Positions 8,847-17,962 of a DNA stretch of 64,000 bases are shown piece after piece. The stretch comes from an uncultured Blautia sp. Lineage in GTDB: Bacteria > Bacillota > Clostridia > Lachnospirales > Lachnospiraceae. Each line of letters begins with the position of its first letter. Position 1 is the first letter of the stretch. The translations under genes were made by a program, and so were the position numbers. Location: NCBI GenBank assembly GCA_934364795.1, contig CAKRMK010000001.1, positions 109,906 to 173,905 of the forward strand. Reading direction: 5' to 3'. The notes under the pieces were generated by a model. That model ran no database searches, was not told where the DNA came from, and worked only from the letters and a program-made list of their open reading frames with translations.

Positions 8847-10937
8847 TTATTCGTCTGCTGTGTCAACCTTACTTGCACGAGCTTCTATCTCTTTTTGCTG
8901 GATATCAGATGGAGCCTGCTCATAACGTGCAAATTCATAGGAGAAGTCTCCACTTCCGCCAGTCATAGAACGAAGATCTGTGGAATATCCATAAATCTCA
9001 AGAAGCGGAACATCTGCTTCGATAATGGTATTTCCATTGTGATCTGGATTCATTCCAAGAACACGGCCACGGCGTTTGTTCAGATCGCCCATAACATCAC
9101 CGGTATATTTATCCGGAACTGTAACCTTCATGGAAACAATTGGCTCCAGAAGTACAGGTGAGGCATCCAGGAAACCTTTCTTAAATGCAAGGATAGTTGC
9201 CATCTTAAATGCCATCTCTGAAGAATCTACCGGATGATAGGATCCATCATAAAGAGTTGCCTTAACACCAACTACCGGATATGCTGCAAGAGGTCCCTTC
9301 TGAACACATTCCTGAAGTCCCTTCTCAACTGCCGGGAAGTAGTTCTTCGGAACTGCGCCTCCAACTACAACCTGCTCAAATACGTATGGAGTCTCAAGGT
9401 CACCTGACGGCTCAAAGCGCATCTTAACATGGCCATACTGTCCATGTCCACCGGACTGTTTCTTATGTTTGCCTTCTACATCGGAGTTCTTGCGGATTGT
9501 CTCACGGAACGGAACCTTTGGTTTGGAAAGCTCTACATCTACTTTATAACGCTCTTTCAGCATGCTGACAATCACATCAAGATGCTGGTCGCCCATACCG
9601 TAAATAAGACTCTGACGATTTGCGCCATCATTTACAACGCGGACTGTCTTGTCTTCGCTCATGATCTTGGACAGAGCCTGTGAGATCTTATCCTCATCCC
9701 CTTTATTCACAGCCTTAAATCTCTTATAGGTATAAGGTGTGGAAAGGATTGCCTTCGGATAAAGAACCGGATTGGTTTTGCCGGAAAGGCTGTCACCGGT
9801 CTGAACGCTTACAAGTTTGGCAATGGCACCGATGTCACCTGCATGAAGCTCAGGAACTTCGATTGGTTTGGATCCCTGGAGAACATATAATTTGTTCAGA
9901 CGCTCTTCGGTTCCTTTCTCAACATTGAGAAGGGTATCATCGGATTTGATAACACCGGAGCAAACCTTAATCAGGGAATATTTGCCAAGGAATGGGTCCA
10001 CGATGGATTTCCATACATAAGCGGATTTTGCCTTTGCAAAGTCATAATTTGCTTCAAAAATTTCATTGGTCTTCTGGGAAATACCATTACAGGAACGTTT
10101 GTCCGGGCTTGGGAAATATCCGCAGATGTCATCCAGCAGGTTGGATACGCCACGAAGATTGATCGGGGATCCCATGCATACCGGAACAATGCTTGCTTCC
10201 TGGATATTAGCTGCAAGTGCTGCGGAAACTTCTGTTACGGAGAACTCGTCTCCCTCAAAATATCTGTCCATGAATTCCTCACTGGTCTCTGCTACAGATT
10301 CCATCAGGATATCATGATATTTCTCAAGGTACTCATCCAGGTAAGAAGGAATCTCACACTCTTCCTTCTGTCCCTTGTCAATATATTTTCTTCCGGCCTG
10401 TTTCACAACGTTTACATATCCCACAAATTTACCATCTTCACGAATCGGGAAATGTAATGGGGCAATCTTCTTGCCATAAAGCTCGGTAAGCTGATCTACT
10501 ACCTTACGATAGCTGACATCGTCTACGTCCATATCGGTAACAAAAATCATGCGTGGAAGCTTATACTTCTCACAAAGATTCCATGCCTTCTGTGTACCAA
10601 CCTGTACACCGGCCTTACCTGATACTACGATGATTGCTGCGTCTGCAGCGCTGACAGCTTCCTCAACTTCTCCTACGAAGTCAAAATATCCGGGAGTGTC
10701 CAGAATGTTTACCTTGTTCTTCTGCCACGGGACCGGAATCACAGATGTAGTAATGGAAAAGTGGCGTTTGATTTCTTCTTTATCATAATCACTGACAGTG
10801 TTGCCATCTTCTACTTTGCCTAAACGGTTGGTCAGGCCTGCCAGATATGCCATTGCCTCTGCCAGAGTTGTCTTGCCTGCTCCACCGTGACCTAATAGGA
10901 CTACATTTCTGATTCGGTCAGTTCTAAAAACGTCCAT
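8847..10937 (-). CDS. Elongation factor G paralogue (translational GTPase)
   Basis: Full-length EF-G-like protein (696 residues) with G domain, beta barrel and domains III-V (KYTGDVMGDLNKRRGRVLGM and YGYSTDLRSMTGG in the C-terminal part). G1 is GHGGAGKTT (about 16-24), G3 DTPGYFDF (80-87). The G4 motif, usually NKMD, reads VTDMD (133-137). No tuf, rpsL or rpsG neighbours are present, so this is a stand-alone paralogue rather than the main fusA of the str operon. Proteins of this subgroup are known in Clostridia, but their role is not settled. A strong promoter lies upstream and the gene appears monocistronic. Confidence 0.85.
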   Translation of the reverse strand: MDVFRTDRIRNVVLLGHGGAGKTTLAEAMAYLAGLTNRLGKVEDGNTVSDYDKEEIKRHFSITTSVIPVPWQKNKVNILDTPGYFDFVGEVEEAVSAADAAIIVVSGKAGVQVGTQKAWNLCEKYKLPRMIFVTDMDVDDVSYRKVVDQLTELYGKKIAPLHFPIREDGKFVGYVNVVKQAGRKYIDKGQKEECEIPSYLDEYLEKYHDILMESVAETSEEFMDRYFEGDEFSVTEVSAALAANIQEASIVPVCMGSPINLRGVSNLLDDICGYFPSPDKRSCNGISQKTNEIFEANYDFAKAKSAYVWKSIVDPFLGKYSLIKVCSGVIKSDDTLLNVEKGTEERLNKLYVLQGSKPIEVPELHAGDIGAIAKLVSVQTGDSLSGKTNPVLYPKAILSTPYTYKRFKAVNKGDEDKISQALSKIMSEDKTVRVVNDGANRQSLIYGMGDQHLDVIVSMLKERYKVDVELSKPKVPFRETIRKNSDVEGKHKKQSGGHGQYGHVKMRFEPSGDLETPYVFEQVVVGGAVPKNYFPAVEKGLQECVQKGPLAAYPVVGVKATLYDGSYHPVDSSEMAFKMATILAFKKGFLDASPVLLEPIVSMKVTVPDKYTGDVMGDLNKRRGRVLGMNPDHNGNTIIEADVPLLEIYGYSTDLRSMTGGSGDFSYEFARYEQAPSDIQQKEIEARASKVDTADE

Positions 10938-10971
10938 ATGTAATACCTCCCTGTTTGTCTGATATGTTCAT

Positions 10972-11000
10972 ATTTTACTAAATATTCAGAAGAATTTCAA
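10972..11000 (-). promoter_or_regulatory. Promoter of the EF-G paralogue gene
   Basis: TTGAAA (11000-10995), 17-bp spacer, TAAAAT (10977-10972) on the minus strand. GGGAGG precedes the ATG at 10937. Confidence 0.7.
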
Positions 11001-11067
11001 GTATTTTTTGGGATTTTGACGGTCTTTTTTCAAAAAAGTTGCAATTATTTTGTCATTTTCGTAGGAA

Positions 11068-11096
11068 TTGACAATTTGCGAGGAATCTCGTACAAT
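11068..11096 (+). promoter_or_regulatory. Promoter of tyrA
   Basis: TTGACA (11068-11073), 17-bp spacer, TACAAT (11091-11096). It is divergent from the EF-G paralogue promoter about 70 bp away. Confidence 0.8.
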
Positions 11097-11147
11097 GTCA
11101 TAAGATAGTTTAGTACTTTAATTACGGAAAGGAAACGACATTAAATT

Positions 11148-12257
11148 ATGAAAACAATCGGTTTTATCGGACTTGGTCTGATCGGCGGCTCCATTGCCAG
11201 GGCAATCCGGAAGTATCATCCGGATTATCATATTATTGCTTATAACCGAAGTAAAGAAGCACTTGCCTCTGCCATCAGCAGCGGCATTATAGATGGCGTA
11301 TGTGAAGAAATGAAAGATCCCCGTTTCGGGACCTGCGATTATGTATTTTTATGTGCACCTGTGGAAATCAATCTGGAATGTCTGGCCTATTTAAAGGAAA
11401 TCCGCCAGCCAGGATGTATTATTACAGATGTTGGAAGCGTAAAGGGCATTATCCATCAGAAAGTTGAAGAGCTTGGAATGATGGATTGTTTTATCGGCGG
11501 ACATCCTATGGCAGGTTCAGAGAAAACCGGTTTTGATCATTCCAATGAGCGTATTTTGGAAAATGCTTACTATATTTTGACTCCGGGAGGCGAAGTGGGA
11601 CTGGAATACATTACCGATTTTACAGAACTGATCAGCTCACTTGGTGCCATTCCAATGGTTCTCACTGCCGAAGAGCATGATTTTATCACAGCCGGTGTCA
11701 GTCACCTTCCACACATTATTGCTTCCGCACTTGTAAACCTGGTAAAGACACTGGATAATGATGCAGAATATATGAAAACCATTGCAGCCGGCGGCTTCCG
11801 TGATATCACCCGTATTGCATCTTCCTCCCCTGTAATGTGGCAGCAGATCTGTATGGAAAATCATGAAAACATTTCCAATGTTCTGGACGATTACATCCGC
11901 ATGCTCATTCAGATCCGCTGCTCGGTAGATAACTGTTCTTCTGACAGCAGAGAGGCGGACGCCATTTACCAGATGTTTGCAAGCTCCAGAGATTACCGGG
12001 ATTCCATTGATGTAGTGGACAATGGTCCCATCCGCAAGGCTTATGTGCTCTATATTGACATTGCAGATGAAGCCGGAGGAATTGCTACTATTGCTACCAT
12101 TCTTGCTATGGATAAAATCAGCATCAAGAATATCGGCATTATTCATAACCGGGAATTCGAACAGGGTGTTCTGAAAATTGAGTTTTATGAGCAGGATGCC
12201 ATGGAACGTGGTGCTGCACTGCTTAAGAAGCGCAATTACATTGTGTATGAACGTTAA
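11148..12257 (+). CDS. tyrA: Prephenate dehydrogenase with C-terminal ACT domain
   Basis: Converts prephenate to 4-hydroxyphenylpyruvate with NAD+ in tyrosine synthesis. The Rossmann motif GLGLIGGS is at residues 7-14, the substrate motif GGHPMAGSEKTG near 120, and SHLPHIIASAL near 185. The last 75 residues (AYVLYIDIADEAGGIATIATIL onward, shown here only in part) form an ACT domain, suggesting feedback control by tyrosine. At 369 residues this is the normal Firmicutes form. aroA follows, but the two are separated by a large palindromic element. Confidence 0.92.
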   Translation: MKTIGFIGLGLIGGSIARAIRKYHPDYHIIAYNRSKEALASAISSGIIDGVCEEMKDPRFGTCDYVFLCAPVEINLECLAYLKEIRQPGCIITDVGSVKGIIHQKVEELGMMDCFIGGHPMAGSEKTGFDHSNERILENAYYILTPGGEVGLEYITDFTELISSLGAIPMVLTAEEHDFITAGVSHLPHIIASALVNLVKTLDNDAEYMKTIAAGGFRDITRIASSSPVMWQQICMENHENISNVLDDYIRMLIQIRCSVDNCSSDSREADAIYQMFASSRDYRDSIDVVDNGPIRKAYVLYIDIADEAGGIATIATILAMDKISIKNIGIIHNREFEQGVLKIEFYEQDAMERGAALLKKRNYIVYER

Positions 12258-12273
12258 AGCAGCTACTTAACAA

Positions 12274-12438
12274 CTAGTACATCGAATATTAAGTAACCGC
12301 CATATTGACTTGTCTGATTTTTCATATGCCGCGTTGTCGTCAATCGCCGTAGCCACCGCTACGCCTCATTCCTTCGCCTTGCATATGAGAAAATCATCCG
12401 GCGTCAATATAGCAGATACTTAATTTTCGATGTACTAG
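12274..12438. repeat. About 165-bp interrupted palindrome (MITE-like)
   Basis: Left and right ends match as inverted repeats: CTAGTACATCGAA (12274-12286) with TTCGATGTACTAG (12426-12438), ATTAAGTA (12288-12295) with TACTTAAT (12417-12424), ATATTGAC (12302-12309) with GTCAATAT (12403-12410), and GATTTTTCATATG (12316-12328) with CATATGAGAAAATC (12382-12395). The loop contains a smaller hairpin, CGTAGC-CACC-GCTACG. No ORF lies inside. It fills the tyrA-aroA gap and looks like a non-autonomous element or a very large RNA hairpin. Confidence 0.75.
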
Positions 12439-12482
12439 ATATTTACCAACAATAACGATTTACAATTAAAGGATATTCTACT

Positions 12483-13757
12483 ATGGAAATAAAAAAGCTT
12501 ACCAATCTTCACGGCGAAATCACAGTTCCCGGGGATAAATCCATTTCCCACCGGGCTGTTATGTTTGGCTCCCTGGCATTAGGAACTACCAGGATCACTC
12601 ATTTTCTGGAAGGGGCAGACTGTCTCTCCACCATTTCCTGCTTCCGCAAAATGGGAATTGATATTGAAAATAACAACGGTGAAATTCTTGTTCATGGAAA
12701 GGGGCTTCACGGACTTTCTTCTCCTTCTGGCATTCTGGATGTGGGAAACAGCGGAACTACTACCAGACTGATCTCCGGTATCCTTGCCGGACAGAATTTC
12801 GTATCTGAGCTTACAGGTGATGACTCCATTCAAAGCCGCCCTATGAAGCGAATCATGACTCCTCTTCTTTCCATGGGGGCTGATATCACAAGTATAAAAG
12901 GAAACAACTGCGTTCCTCTTAGAATTGAGGGGCATCCGCTAAAAGCCATTCACTATGACTCTCCCGTCGCTTCTGCACAGGTAAAATCCTGTGTCCTTTT
13001 AGCCGGTATGTACAGTGATGGCATTACCAGTGTGACCGAGCCGGTGCTTTCCAGAAACCACACAGAGATCATGCTGAATTATTTCGGTGCCAAAGTAGCT
13101 TCCCAGGGGACCACTGCTTCCATTGAACCTGAACCATCTCTTTTTGCAAGAGAAATCACTGTACCGGGAGATATTTCCTCTGCTGCTTATTTTATTGCCG
13201 CAGGGCTTCTGGTTCCAGGCAGTGAGATCCTTCTGAAAAACGTAGGCATCAATCCTACAAGAGACGGGCTTCTTCGCGTATGCAAGGATATGGGGGCTGA
13301 TATTACCATGCTGAATGTAAATATGGAAGGAGAACCTACTGCTGATCTTCTGGTACGTACCAGTTCCCTTCATGGCACCACAGTAGGTGGAACGATCATC
13401 CCCACCCTGATTGATGAAATTCCCATGATTGCCATTATGGCCGCTTTTGCCCAGGGAACTACTGTGATCAAAGATGCCAAGGAACTGAAAGTAAAAGAAT
13501 CCGACCGTATTCTTGTTATGGCAGAAAATCTTTCCCGTATGGGCGCAGATATCACCCCTACTGACGATGGAATGATCATTCACGGCGGCAAACCGCTGCA
13601 CGGTGCAGTAATTGATTCCCACCTGGATCACCGTATTGCCATGTCTTTTGCTGTGGCAGGACTTTTGTGTGACGGACCGCTTTCTATTGAAGGTGGTGAC
13701 TGTGTTAAAATTTCTTATCCGGAATTTTATGAGGATCTGTATGGTTTGAGCAAATAA
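12483..13757 (+). CDS. aroA: 3-phosphoshikimate 1-carboxyvinyltransferase (EPSP synthase)
   Basis: Joins phosphoenolpyruvate to shikimate-3-phosphate in the shikimate pathway. At 424 residues it has the normal length. Signatures visible: PGDKSISHRAVMFGSLA (about 17-33), GNSGTTTRLISG near 94, SRPMKRI, and DHRIAMSFAVAGLL near 393. It follows tyrA, so both aromatic genes are probably expressed together unless the palindrome between them blocks transcription. The start has AAAGGA upstream. Confidence 0.95.
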   Translation: MEIKKLTNLHGEITVPGDKSISHRAVMFGSLALGTTRITHFLEGADCLSTISCFRKMGIDIENNNGEILVHGKGLHGLSSPSGILDVGNSGTTTRLISGILAGQNFVSELTGDDSIQSRPMKRIMTPLLSMGADITSIKGNNCVPLRIEGHPLKAIHYDSPVASAQVKSCVLLAGMYSDGITSVTEPVLSRNHTEIMLNYFGAKVASQGTTASIEPEPSLFAREITVPGDISSAAYFIAAGLLVPGSEILLKNVGINPTRDGLLRVCKDMGADITMLNVNMEGEPTADLLVRTSSLHGTTVGGTIIPTLIDEIPMIAIMAAFAQGTTVIKDAKELKVKESDRILVMAENLSRMGADITPTDDGMIIHGGKPLHGAVIDSHLDHRIAMSFAVAGLLCDGPLSIEGGDCVKISYPEFYEDLYGLSK

Positions 13758-13884
13758 ATGCTTTCTGCAAAATGTGCGTCACAATTTGTGGGAGATTTTG
13801 TCCGGATGAGGGAGCCGCAGCGGGCTACGTATGCAAAATTCGGGCAAAATACACCACAAAGTGGGGCGTGCAGATTGCAGGATT
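13757..13884. repeat. Dispersed palindromic repeat copy
   Basis: Contains TGTGGGAGATTTTGTCCGGA-TGAGGGAGCC and, further on, AAAGTGGGGCGTGCAGATTG. The same words, the first in reverse complement, lie at 35,289-35,345 by selB, and its first part matches 5,619-5,640. A 67-codon ORF over this stretch starts immediately at the aroA stop and is a product of the repeat, not a credible gene. Confidence 0.6.
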
Positions 13885-14276
13885 TCTATGATTTTTTCTT
13901 TAAATTTCAACTATTATATCTTGTGAAGTCAAACAATTTTCTTTGGTTTTCTGTTAAATAATAATCAATGTTAGTCTTGTTGAACCATATCTTTTACTAT
14001 GTTCTGTCATATTTTTTCAGGTTTTTATATGCATTTTTAACATTTTATGTTGTATTTATTTGTGCACAATTTTAAATATCGTTCTGTTTTCGATTTTATA
14101 TTGATATTTTTTTAACACAATCGCCGAAGTTAAAAAACTTCCTGTTTTCCCCTTTTTTTCTTCAGAAAAATAACGTATAATCTCACTGTAAGTTGAGAAA
14201 CACTAAAAGACAAACAAAGAAAAAGAGATCGGTCCAGACAAAAAAAGCGGCTGATACATGAAAGGAGCCAGAAATA
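13885..14276. other. AT-rich intergenic region before the D-lactate dehydrogenase gene
   Basis: About 390 bp, very AT-rich, without a credible ORF. The only signal I see is TATAAT at 14176-14181, about 95 bp before the start codon, without a good -35 at normal distance. It could be the dehydrogenase promoter with activator dependence. Confidence 0.4.
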
Positions 14277-15266
14277 ATGAAAATTTTATTTTACGGAACC
14301 AAAAATTACGACGAACAGTTTTTTGACAAACTTCTGCCTGAATTCCCAGGTATTGAAATTAAATTTATTGAAGCAAATATCCACGAAGAAACAGCTTCCC
14401 TTGCAAAGGGATACGAAGCAATCTGTGCATTTGTAAATGCTGATCTTAGCACTACTGTTATCGAAGAATTACATCAGCAGGGCGTAAAACTGATCCTGAT
14501 GCGTTGTGCAGGTTACAACAACGTAGATCTTAAAACCGCCCAGAAATATGGACTCAAAGTTCTTCGTGTACCGGGCTATTCTCCGGAAGCAGTTGCAGAG
14601 CATGCCATGGCACTTGCTCTTACTGCCAACCGCCACACCCACAAAGCATACATCAAATGCCGTGAAAACAACTTTACCTTAAACGGACTTATGGGTGTCA
14701 ACCTTTATAAAAAGACAGCCGGAATCATCGGTACCGGTAAGATCGGCCAGGCCATGGCAAGAATCTGCAAGGGCTTTGGAATGCGTGTAATCGCATACGA
14801 TCTTTATCCAAACAAGAGCCTTGATTTCCTTGAATATGTTTCTATGGATGAGCTGCTTGCTACCAGTGATCTGATCAGCCTTCACTGCCCGCTCACTGAT
14901 GAAACCAAACATATCATTAATGAGAAAACAATTGCCCAGATGAAAGATGGTGTGATCCTTGTAAACACCTCCAGAGGTGGTTTGATCAAAACTGAAGATC
15001 TGATTTCCGGTATCCGCGATCATAAATTCTTTGCAGTTGGACTTGACGTATACGAAGAAGAATCTGACTATGTATTCGAGGATCTGTCTGAAAGCATTAT
15101 GCAGACATCCCTGATCCAGCGTCTTCTTTCCTTCCCGAATGTAACTATGACTTCTCATCAGGGATTCTTTACAGAAGAGGCGCTTACCAACATTGCAGAA
15201 ACCACTATGGAAAATGCCCGTGCTTACATGAACGGCGAAGAGCTGAAAAATGAGGTGCTTTCCTGA
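14277..15266 (+). CDS. ldhA: D-2-hydroxyacid dehydrogenase, probably D-lactate dehydrogenase
   Basis: NAD-dependent reduction of pyruvate to D-lactate is the likely reaction. The 329-residue protein has the LdhA-type beginning MKILFYGTKNYDEQFF, RCAGYNNVDL near 80, the NAD motif GTGKIG near 152, the catalytic region NTSRGGLIKTEDL with its Arg, the Glu region LDVYEEES, and the His in MTSHQGFFTEEAL near 296. LdhA of fermenters is the closest recognisable group; a different 2-hydroxyacid substrate is possible. AAAGGAG precedes the ATG and a strong terminator follows, so it is a single-gene unit. Confidence 0.88.
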   Translation: MKILFYGTKNYDEQFFDKLLPEFPGIEIKFIEANIHEETASLAKGYEAICAFVNADLSTTVIEELHQQGVKLILMRCAGYNNVDLKTAQKYGLKVLRVPGYSPEAVAEHAMALALTANRHTHKAYIKCRENNFTLNGLMGVNLYKKTAGIIGTGKIGQAMARICKGFGMRVIAYDLYPNKSLDFLEYVSMDELLATSDLISLHCPLTDETKHIINEKTIAQMKDGVILVNTSRGGLIKTEDLISGIRDHKFFAVGLDVYEEESDYVFEDLSESIMQTSLIQRLLSFPNVTMTSHQGFFTEEALTNIAETTMENARAYMNGEELKNEVLS

Positions 15267-15300
15267 TATGCCTTTTTAAGGATATGGACACGCTCTAAAG

Positions 15301-15352
15301 TTTCCCCGGATGAAGTTGTTTTTATCAGCAATTTTCATCCGGGGAAATTTTT
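15301..15352. terminator. Terminator after the D-lactate dehydrogenase gene
   Basis: TTTCCCCGGATGAA (15301-15314) pairs perfectly with TTCATCCGGGGAAA (15334-15347), followed by TTTTT. It faces the convergent nfo gene. Confidence 0.9.
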
Positions 15353-15390
15353 GCAATATTTTCTTTTTTCAGCAGCTACAGCCAGTGCTT

Positions 15391-16224
15391 CTACCTGGCA
15401 TATTCTTCTCTTAAAAGAGCAATCTCTCTTGTCCATCCCTCATCATCATTTGGAGTTTCCAGAATAAACGGCTTTCCTTCCAGTGCAGGATGACGGATCA
15501 CTCTTACCAGTGCCTCCAGTCCGATCTGTCCTTCTCCGATCTTTGCATGACGGTCTTTGTGGCTTCCAAGTCCGTTCATACTGTCATTCAGATGAATTGC
15601 TTTCAGATGCTCTAATCCAATCACCTGATCAAATTCATTGAGCACGCCGTCCAGATCATTTACAATATCATAGCCTCCATCCCACACATGGCAGGTATCC
15701 AGACAGATTCCAATTTTCTCTTTTCGCTGAACAAGATCCATGATTCCACGCAGCTCCTGAAAACTGCGTCCCACTTCCGAGCCTTTCCCGGCCATTGTTT
15801 CCAATAATACAGTTGTGGTCTGTTCCTCTGTCAGCACATCATTTAGGATTTCTGCAATTTTCCAAATACCGGTTTCTGCTCCCTGTCCTACGTGGCTGCC
15901 AGGATGGAAATTATAATAATTTCCAGGAATAACTTCCATACGCTTCAGGTCATCTGCAAAAGTTTCCCTGGCGAAATCCCGGAGCTCTTCTTTCGCTGCA
16001 CAGGCATTTAATACATACGGCGCATGAGCCACGATTTTCCCAAACTGGTTCTCTCCTGCAATTTCCAGAAATTTCTCCACATCTGCAGGATCAATTTTCT
16101 TAGCACTTCCCCCTCTTGGATTTCTTGTAAAAAAAGCGAATGTATTGCCGCCATTTTTTACCATCTGACGACCCATGGCTGCAAAGCCTTTGGACGATGA
16201 AGTATGATTACCTATATATAACAT
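15391..16224 (-). CDS. nfo: Endonuclease IV (AP endonuclease)
   Basis: Cuts DNA 5' of abasic sites in base excision repair. The 277-residue TIM-barrel protein shows the zinc-ligand motifs of the family in order: HTSSSKG near 7, HAPYVLN near 66, HPGS near 108, [11 protein letters not shown] near 143, [13 protein letters not shown] near 175, [20 protein letters not shown] near 210-227, and ETPNDDEGW near 260. All metal-binding positions appear intact. Length is normal. It is transcribed alone, convergent with the dehydrogenase gene. Confidence 0.95.
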   Translation of the reverse strand: MLYIGNHTSSSKGFAAMGRQMVKNGGNTFAFFTRNPRGGSAKKIDPADVEKFLEIAGENQFGKIVAHAPYVLNACAAKEELRDFARETFADDLKRMEVIPGNYYNFHPGSHVGQGAETGIWKIAEILNDVLTEEQTTTVLLETMAGKGSEVGRSFQELRGIMDLVQRKEKIGICLDTCHVWDGGYDIVNDLDGVLNEFDQVIGLEHLKAIHLNDSMNGLGSHKDRHAKIGEGQIGLEALVRVIRHPALEGKPFILETPNDDEGWTREIALLREEYAR

Positions 16225-16391
16225 AGTTTCCCTCTTTCTGTCAGGAGCATATCCAGGCAGCTATATCCGTTTATGCAGACATTACCATATATAAAAATCA
16301 GCTCCCAAAAACATGTAAATCTTGTATTACCATTCACTGTGTTTACAGTAACAATATTGTACCATTTTCTATCTCTTTTTCAAGATATTTA

Positions 16392-16420
16392 TTGACGAAA
16401 GCTCTTTTTCTTTCTATACT
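16392..16420 (+). promoter_or_regulatory. Promoter of the symporter gene
   Basis: TTGACG (16392-16397), 17-bp spacer, TATACT (16415-16420). The start codon lies 86 bp after the -10 box. Confidence 0.8.
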
Positions 16421-16506
16421 ATTGAACAGGTATGTTCTTTTTGTAAAAGTAAGATTACCCCAGACTTTTGCAAAAATTCAACCACACAAAAAGGAAGGAA
16501 AGTATC

Positions 16507-17880
16507 ATGAAAGAACGTGAAAAATTTTCATCAAGGCTTGGATTTATTTTAATCTCAGCCGGCTGCGCCATTGGTATCGGTAATGTATGGCGCTTCCCTT
16601 ACATCACAGGACAATACGGCGGTGCCGCTTTTGTACTGATCTATCTTCTGTTCCTGGTTATCCTGGGACTGCCAATCATGGTCATGGAATTTTCTGTAGG
16701 CCGCGCAAGCCGCAAATCCGCAGCCAGAAGCTTCCATCTCCTTGAGCCCAAAGGCACCAAATGGCATCTTTACAGTTACGGTGCAATGCTTGGCAACTAC
16801 ATGCTGATGATGTTTTATACCACAGTAGGTGGATGGATGCTGGCTTACTTCTTTAAAATGGCAAGCGGAACCTTCACCGGACTGGACACCGAAGCTGTAG
16901 GAAATGTATTTAATACTATGCTCTCCAATCCCGGAGAAATGACCTTCTGGATGGTAATTGTTACTGCATTTGGCTTTGGCACCTGCTGCATGGGATTACA
17001 GAAAGGTGTTGAGCGTATCACAAAGGTTATGATGGTATGCCTGCTTACAATCATGGTAATTCTCTGCATAAAAAGCTGTACACTTCCTGGAGCCATTGAG
17101 GGAATCAAATTTTACCTGCTTCCGGATTTTGGACGTCTGAAAGAAAACGGACTTCTTTCCGGTATTTATGCAGCTATGGGACAGGCATTCTTTACCTTAA
17201 GCCTTGGTATTGGTGCTATGGCTATCTTTGGAAGCTATATTGACAAAGACCGCAGCCTTATGGGCGAATCCCTTCAGATTGGTATCCTGGATACCTTTGT
17301 TGCTCTGATGGCAGGTCTTATTATTTTCCCGGCATGTTTCGCATACAACGTGAGCCCAACTCAGGGTGTAGGACTTGTTTTCGTAACTCTGCCGAATATG
17401 TTCAACCAGATGATGGGCGGACGATTCTGGGGTGCATTATTCTTTATCTTTATGACATTTGCTGCCCTTTCCACCATCATTGCAGTATTTGAAAATATTT
17501 TAAGCTTTGCAATGGATCTGTGGGGATGGAGCCGTAAGAAGGCGGTTGCTGTCAACGGAATTGCAATTTTTGTTTTATCCATGCCTTGCGTACTTGGTTT
17601 CAATGTATGGAGCGGCATTCAGCCACTTGGCGCAGGCAGCACCATTCAGGATCTGGAAGATTTTATTATCTCCAACAACCTGCTTCCACTTGGAAGCCTT
17701 GTTTATCTTCTGTTCTGTGTCACCCGCTACGGCTGGGGCTGGGACAACTTCATTAAGGAAGCAGATACCGGAAACGGACTCAAATTCCCCAAATGGGCAC
17801 GTCCGTATCTTACCTATGTACTGCCCCTTATTGTGCTTCTCATTTTTGTAATGGGTTATTACGATAAGTTTTTCCGTTAA
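16507..17880 (+). CDS. Sodium:neurotransmitter symporter family (SNF/NSS) transporter
   Basis: Integral membrane transporter of the LeuT/MhsT class that imports amino acids with sodium. The TM1 signature AGCAIGIGNVWRFPYI is near residue 16. I count about 11 hydrophobic helices over 457 residues, typical of the bacterial 11-TM NSS group. I place the start at the ATG at 16507 (MKEREKFSSRLGF), with AAGGAAGGAA upstream, rather than at an upstream TTG at 16468. It is a single-gene unit between its own promoter and a terminator. The substrate (tryptophan, tyrosine or another amino acid) cannot be read from the sequence. Confidence 0.9.
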   Translation: MKEREKFSSRLGFILISAGCAIGIGNVWRFPYITGQYGGAAFVLIYLLFLVILGLPIMVMEFSVGRASRKSAARSFHLLEPKGTKWHLYSYGAMLGNYMLMMFYTTVGGWMLAYFFKMASGTFTGLDTEAVGNVFNTMLSNPGEMTFWMVIVTAFGFGTCCMGLQKGVERITKVMMVCLLTIMVILCIKSCTLPGAIEGIKFYLLPDFGRLKENGLLSGIYAAMGQAFFTLSLGIGAMAIFGSYIDKDRSLMGESLQIGILDTFVALMAGLIIFPACFAYNVSPTQGVGLVFVTLPNMFNQMMGGRFWGALFFIFMTFAALSTIIAVFENILSFAMDLWGWSRKKAVAVNGIAIFVLSMPCVLGFNVWSGIQPLGAGSTIQDLEDFIISNNLLPLGSLVYLLFCVTRYGWGWDNFIKEADTGNGLKFPKWARPYLTYVLPLIVLLIFVMGYYDKFFR

Positions 17881-17899
17881 TTTTATTACAGTATGTATT

Positions 17900-17945
17900 A
17901 GAGAATGCTTTTTTGTATTTGCCGTATCTGAAAGCATTCTCTTAT
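17900..17945 (+). terminator. Hairpin after the symporter gene
   Basis: AGAGAATGCTTT (17900-17911) pairs with AAAGCATTCTCT (17931-17942), followed by a short TATTAT. It lies directly before the capA-like start and probably terminates or attenuates transcription. Confidence 0.65.
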
Positions 17946-17962
17946 TATCCGGAGTACATATT

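Noticed and set aside
12999..13631. 210-residue minus-strand ORF inside aroA
   Set aside because: Shadow of aroA; no family features and no start signals.
13758..13961. 67-codon ORF directly after aroA
   Set aside because: It is made of the dispersed repeat, has no ribosome site of its own and an unlikely composition.
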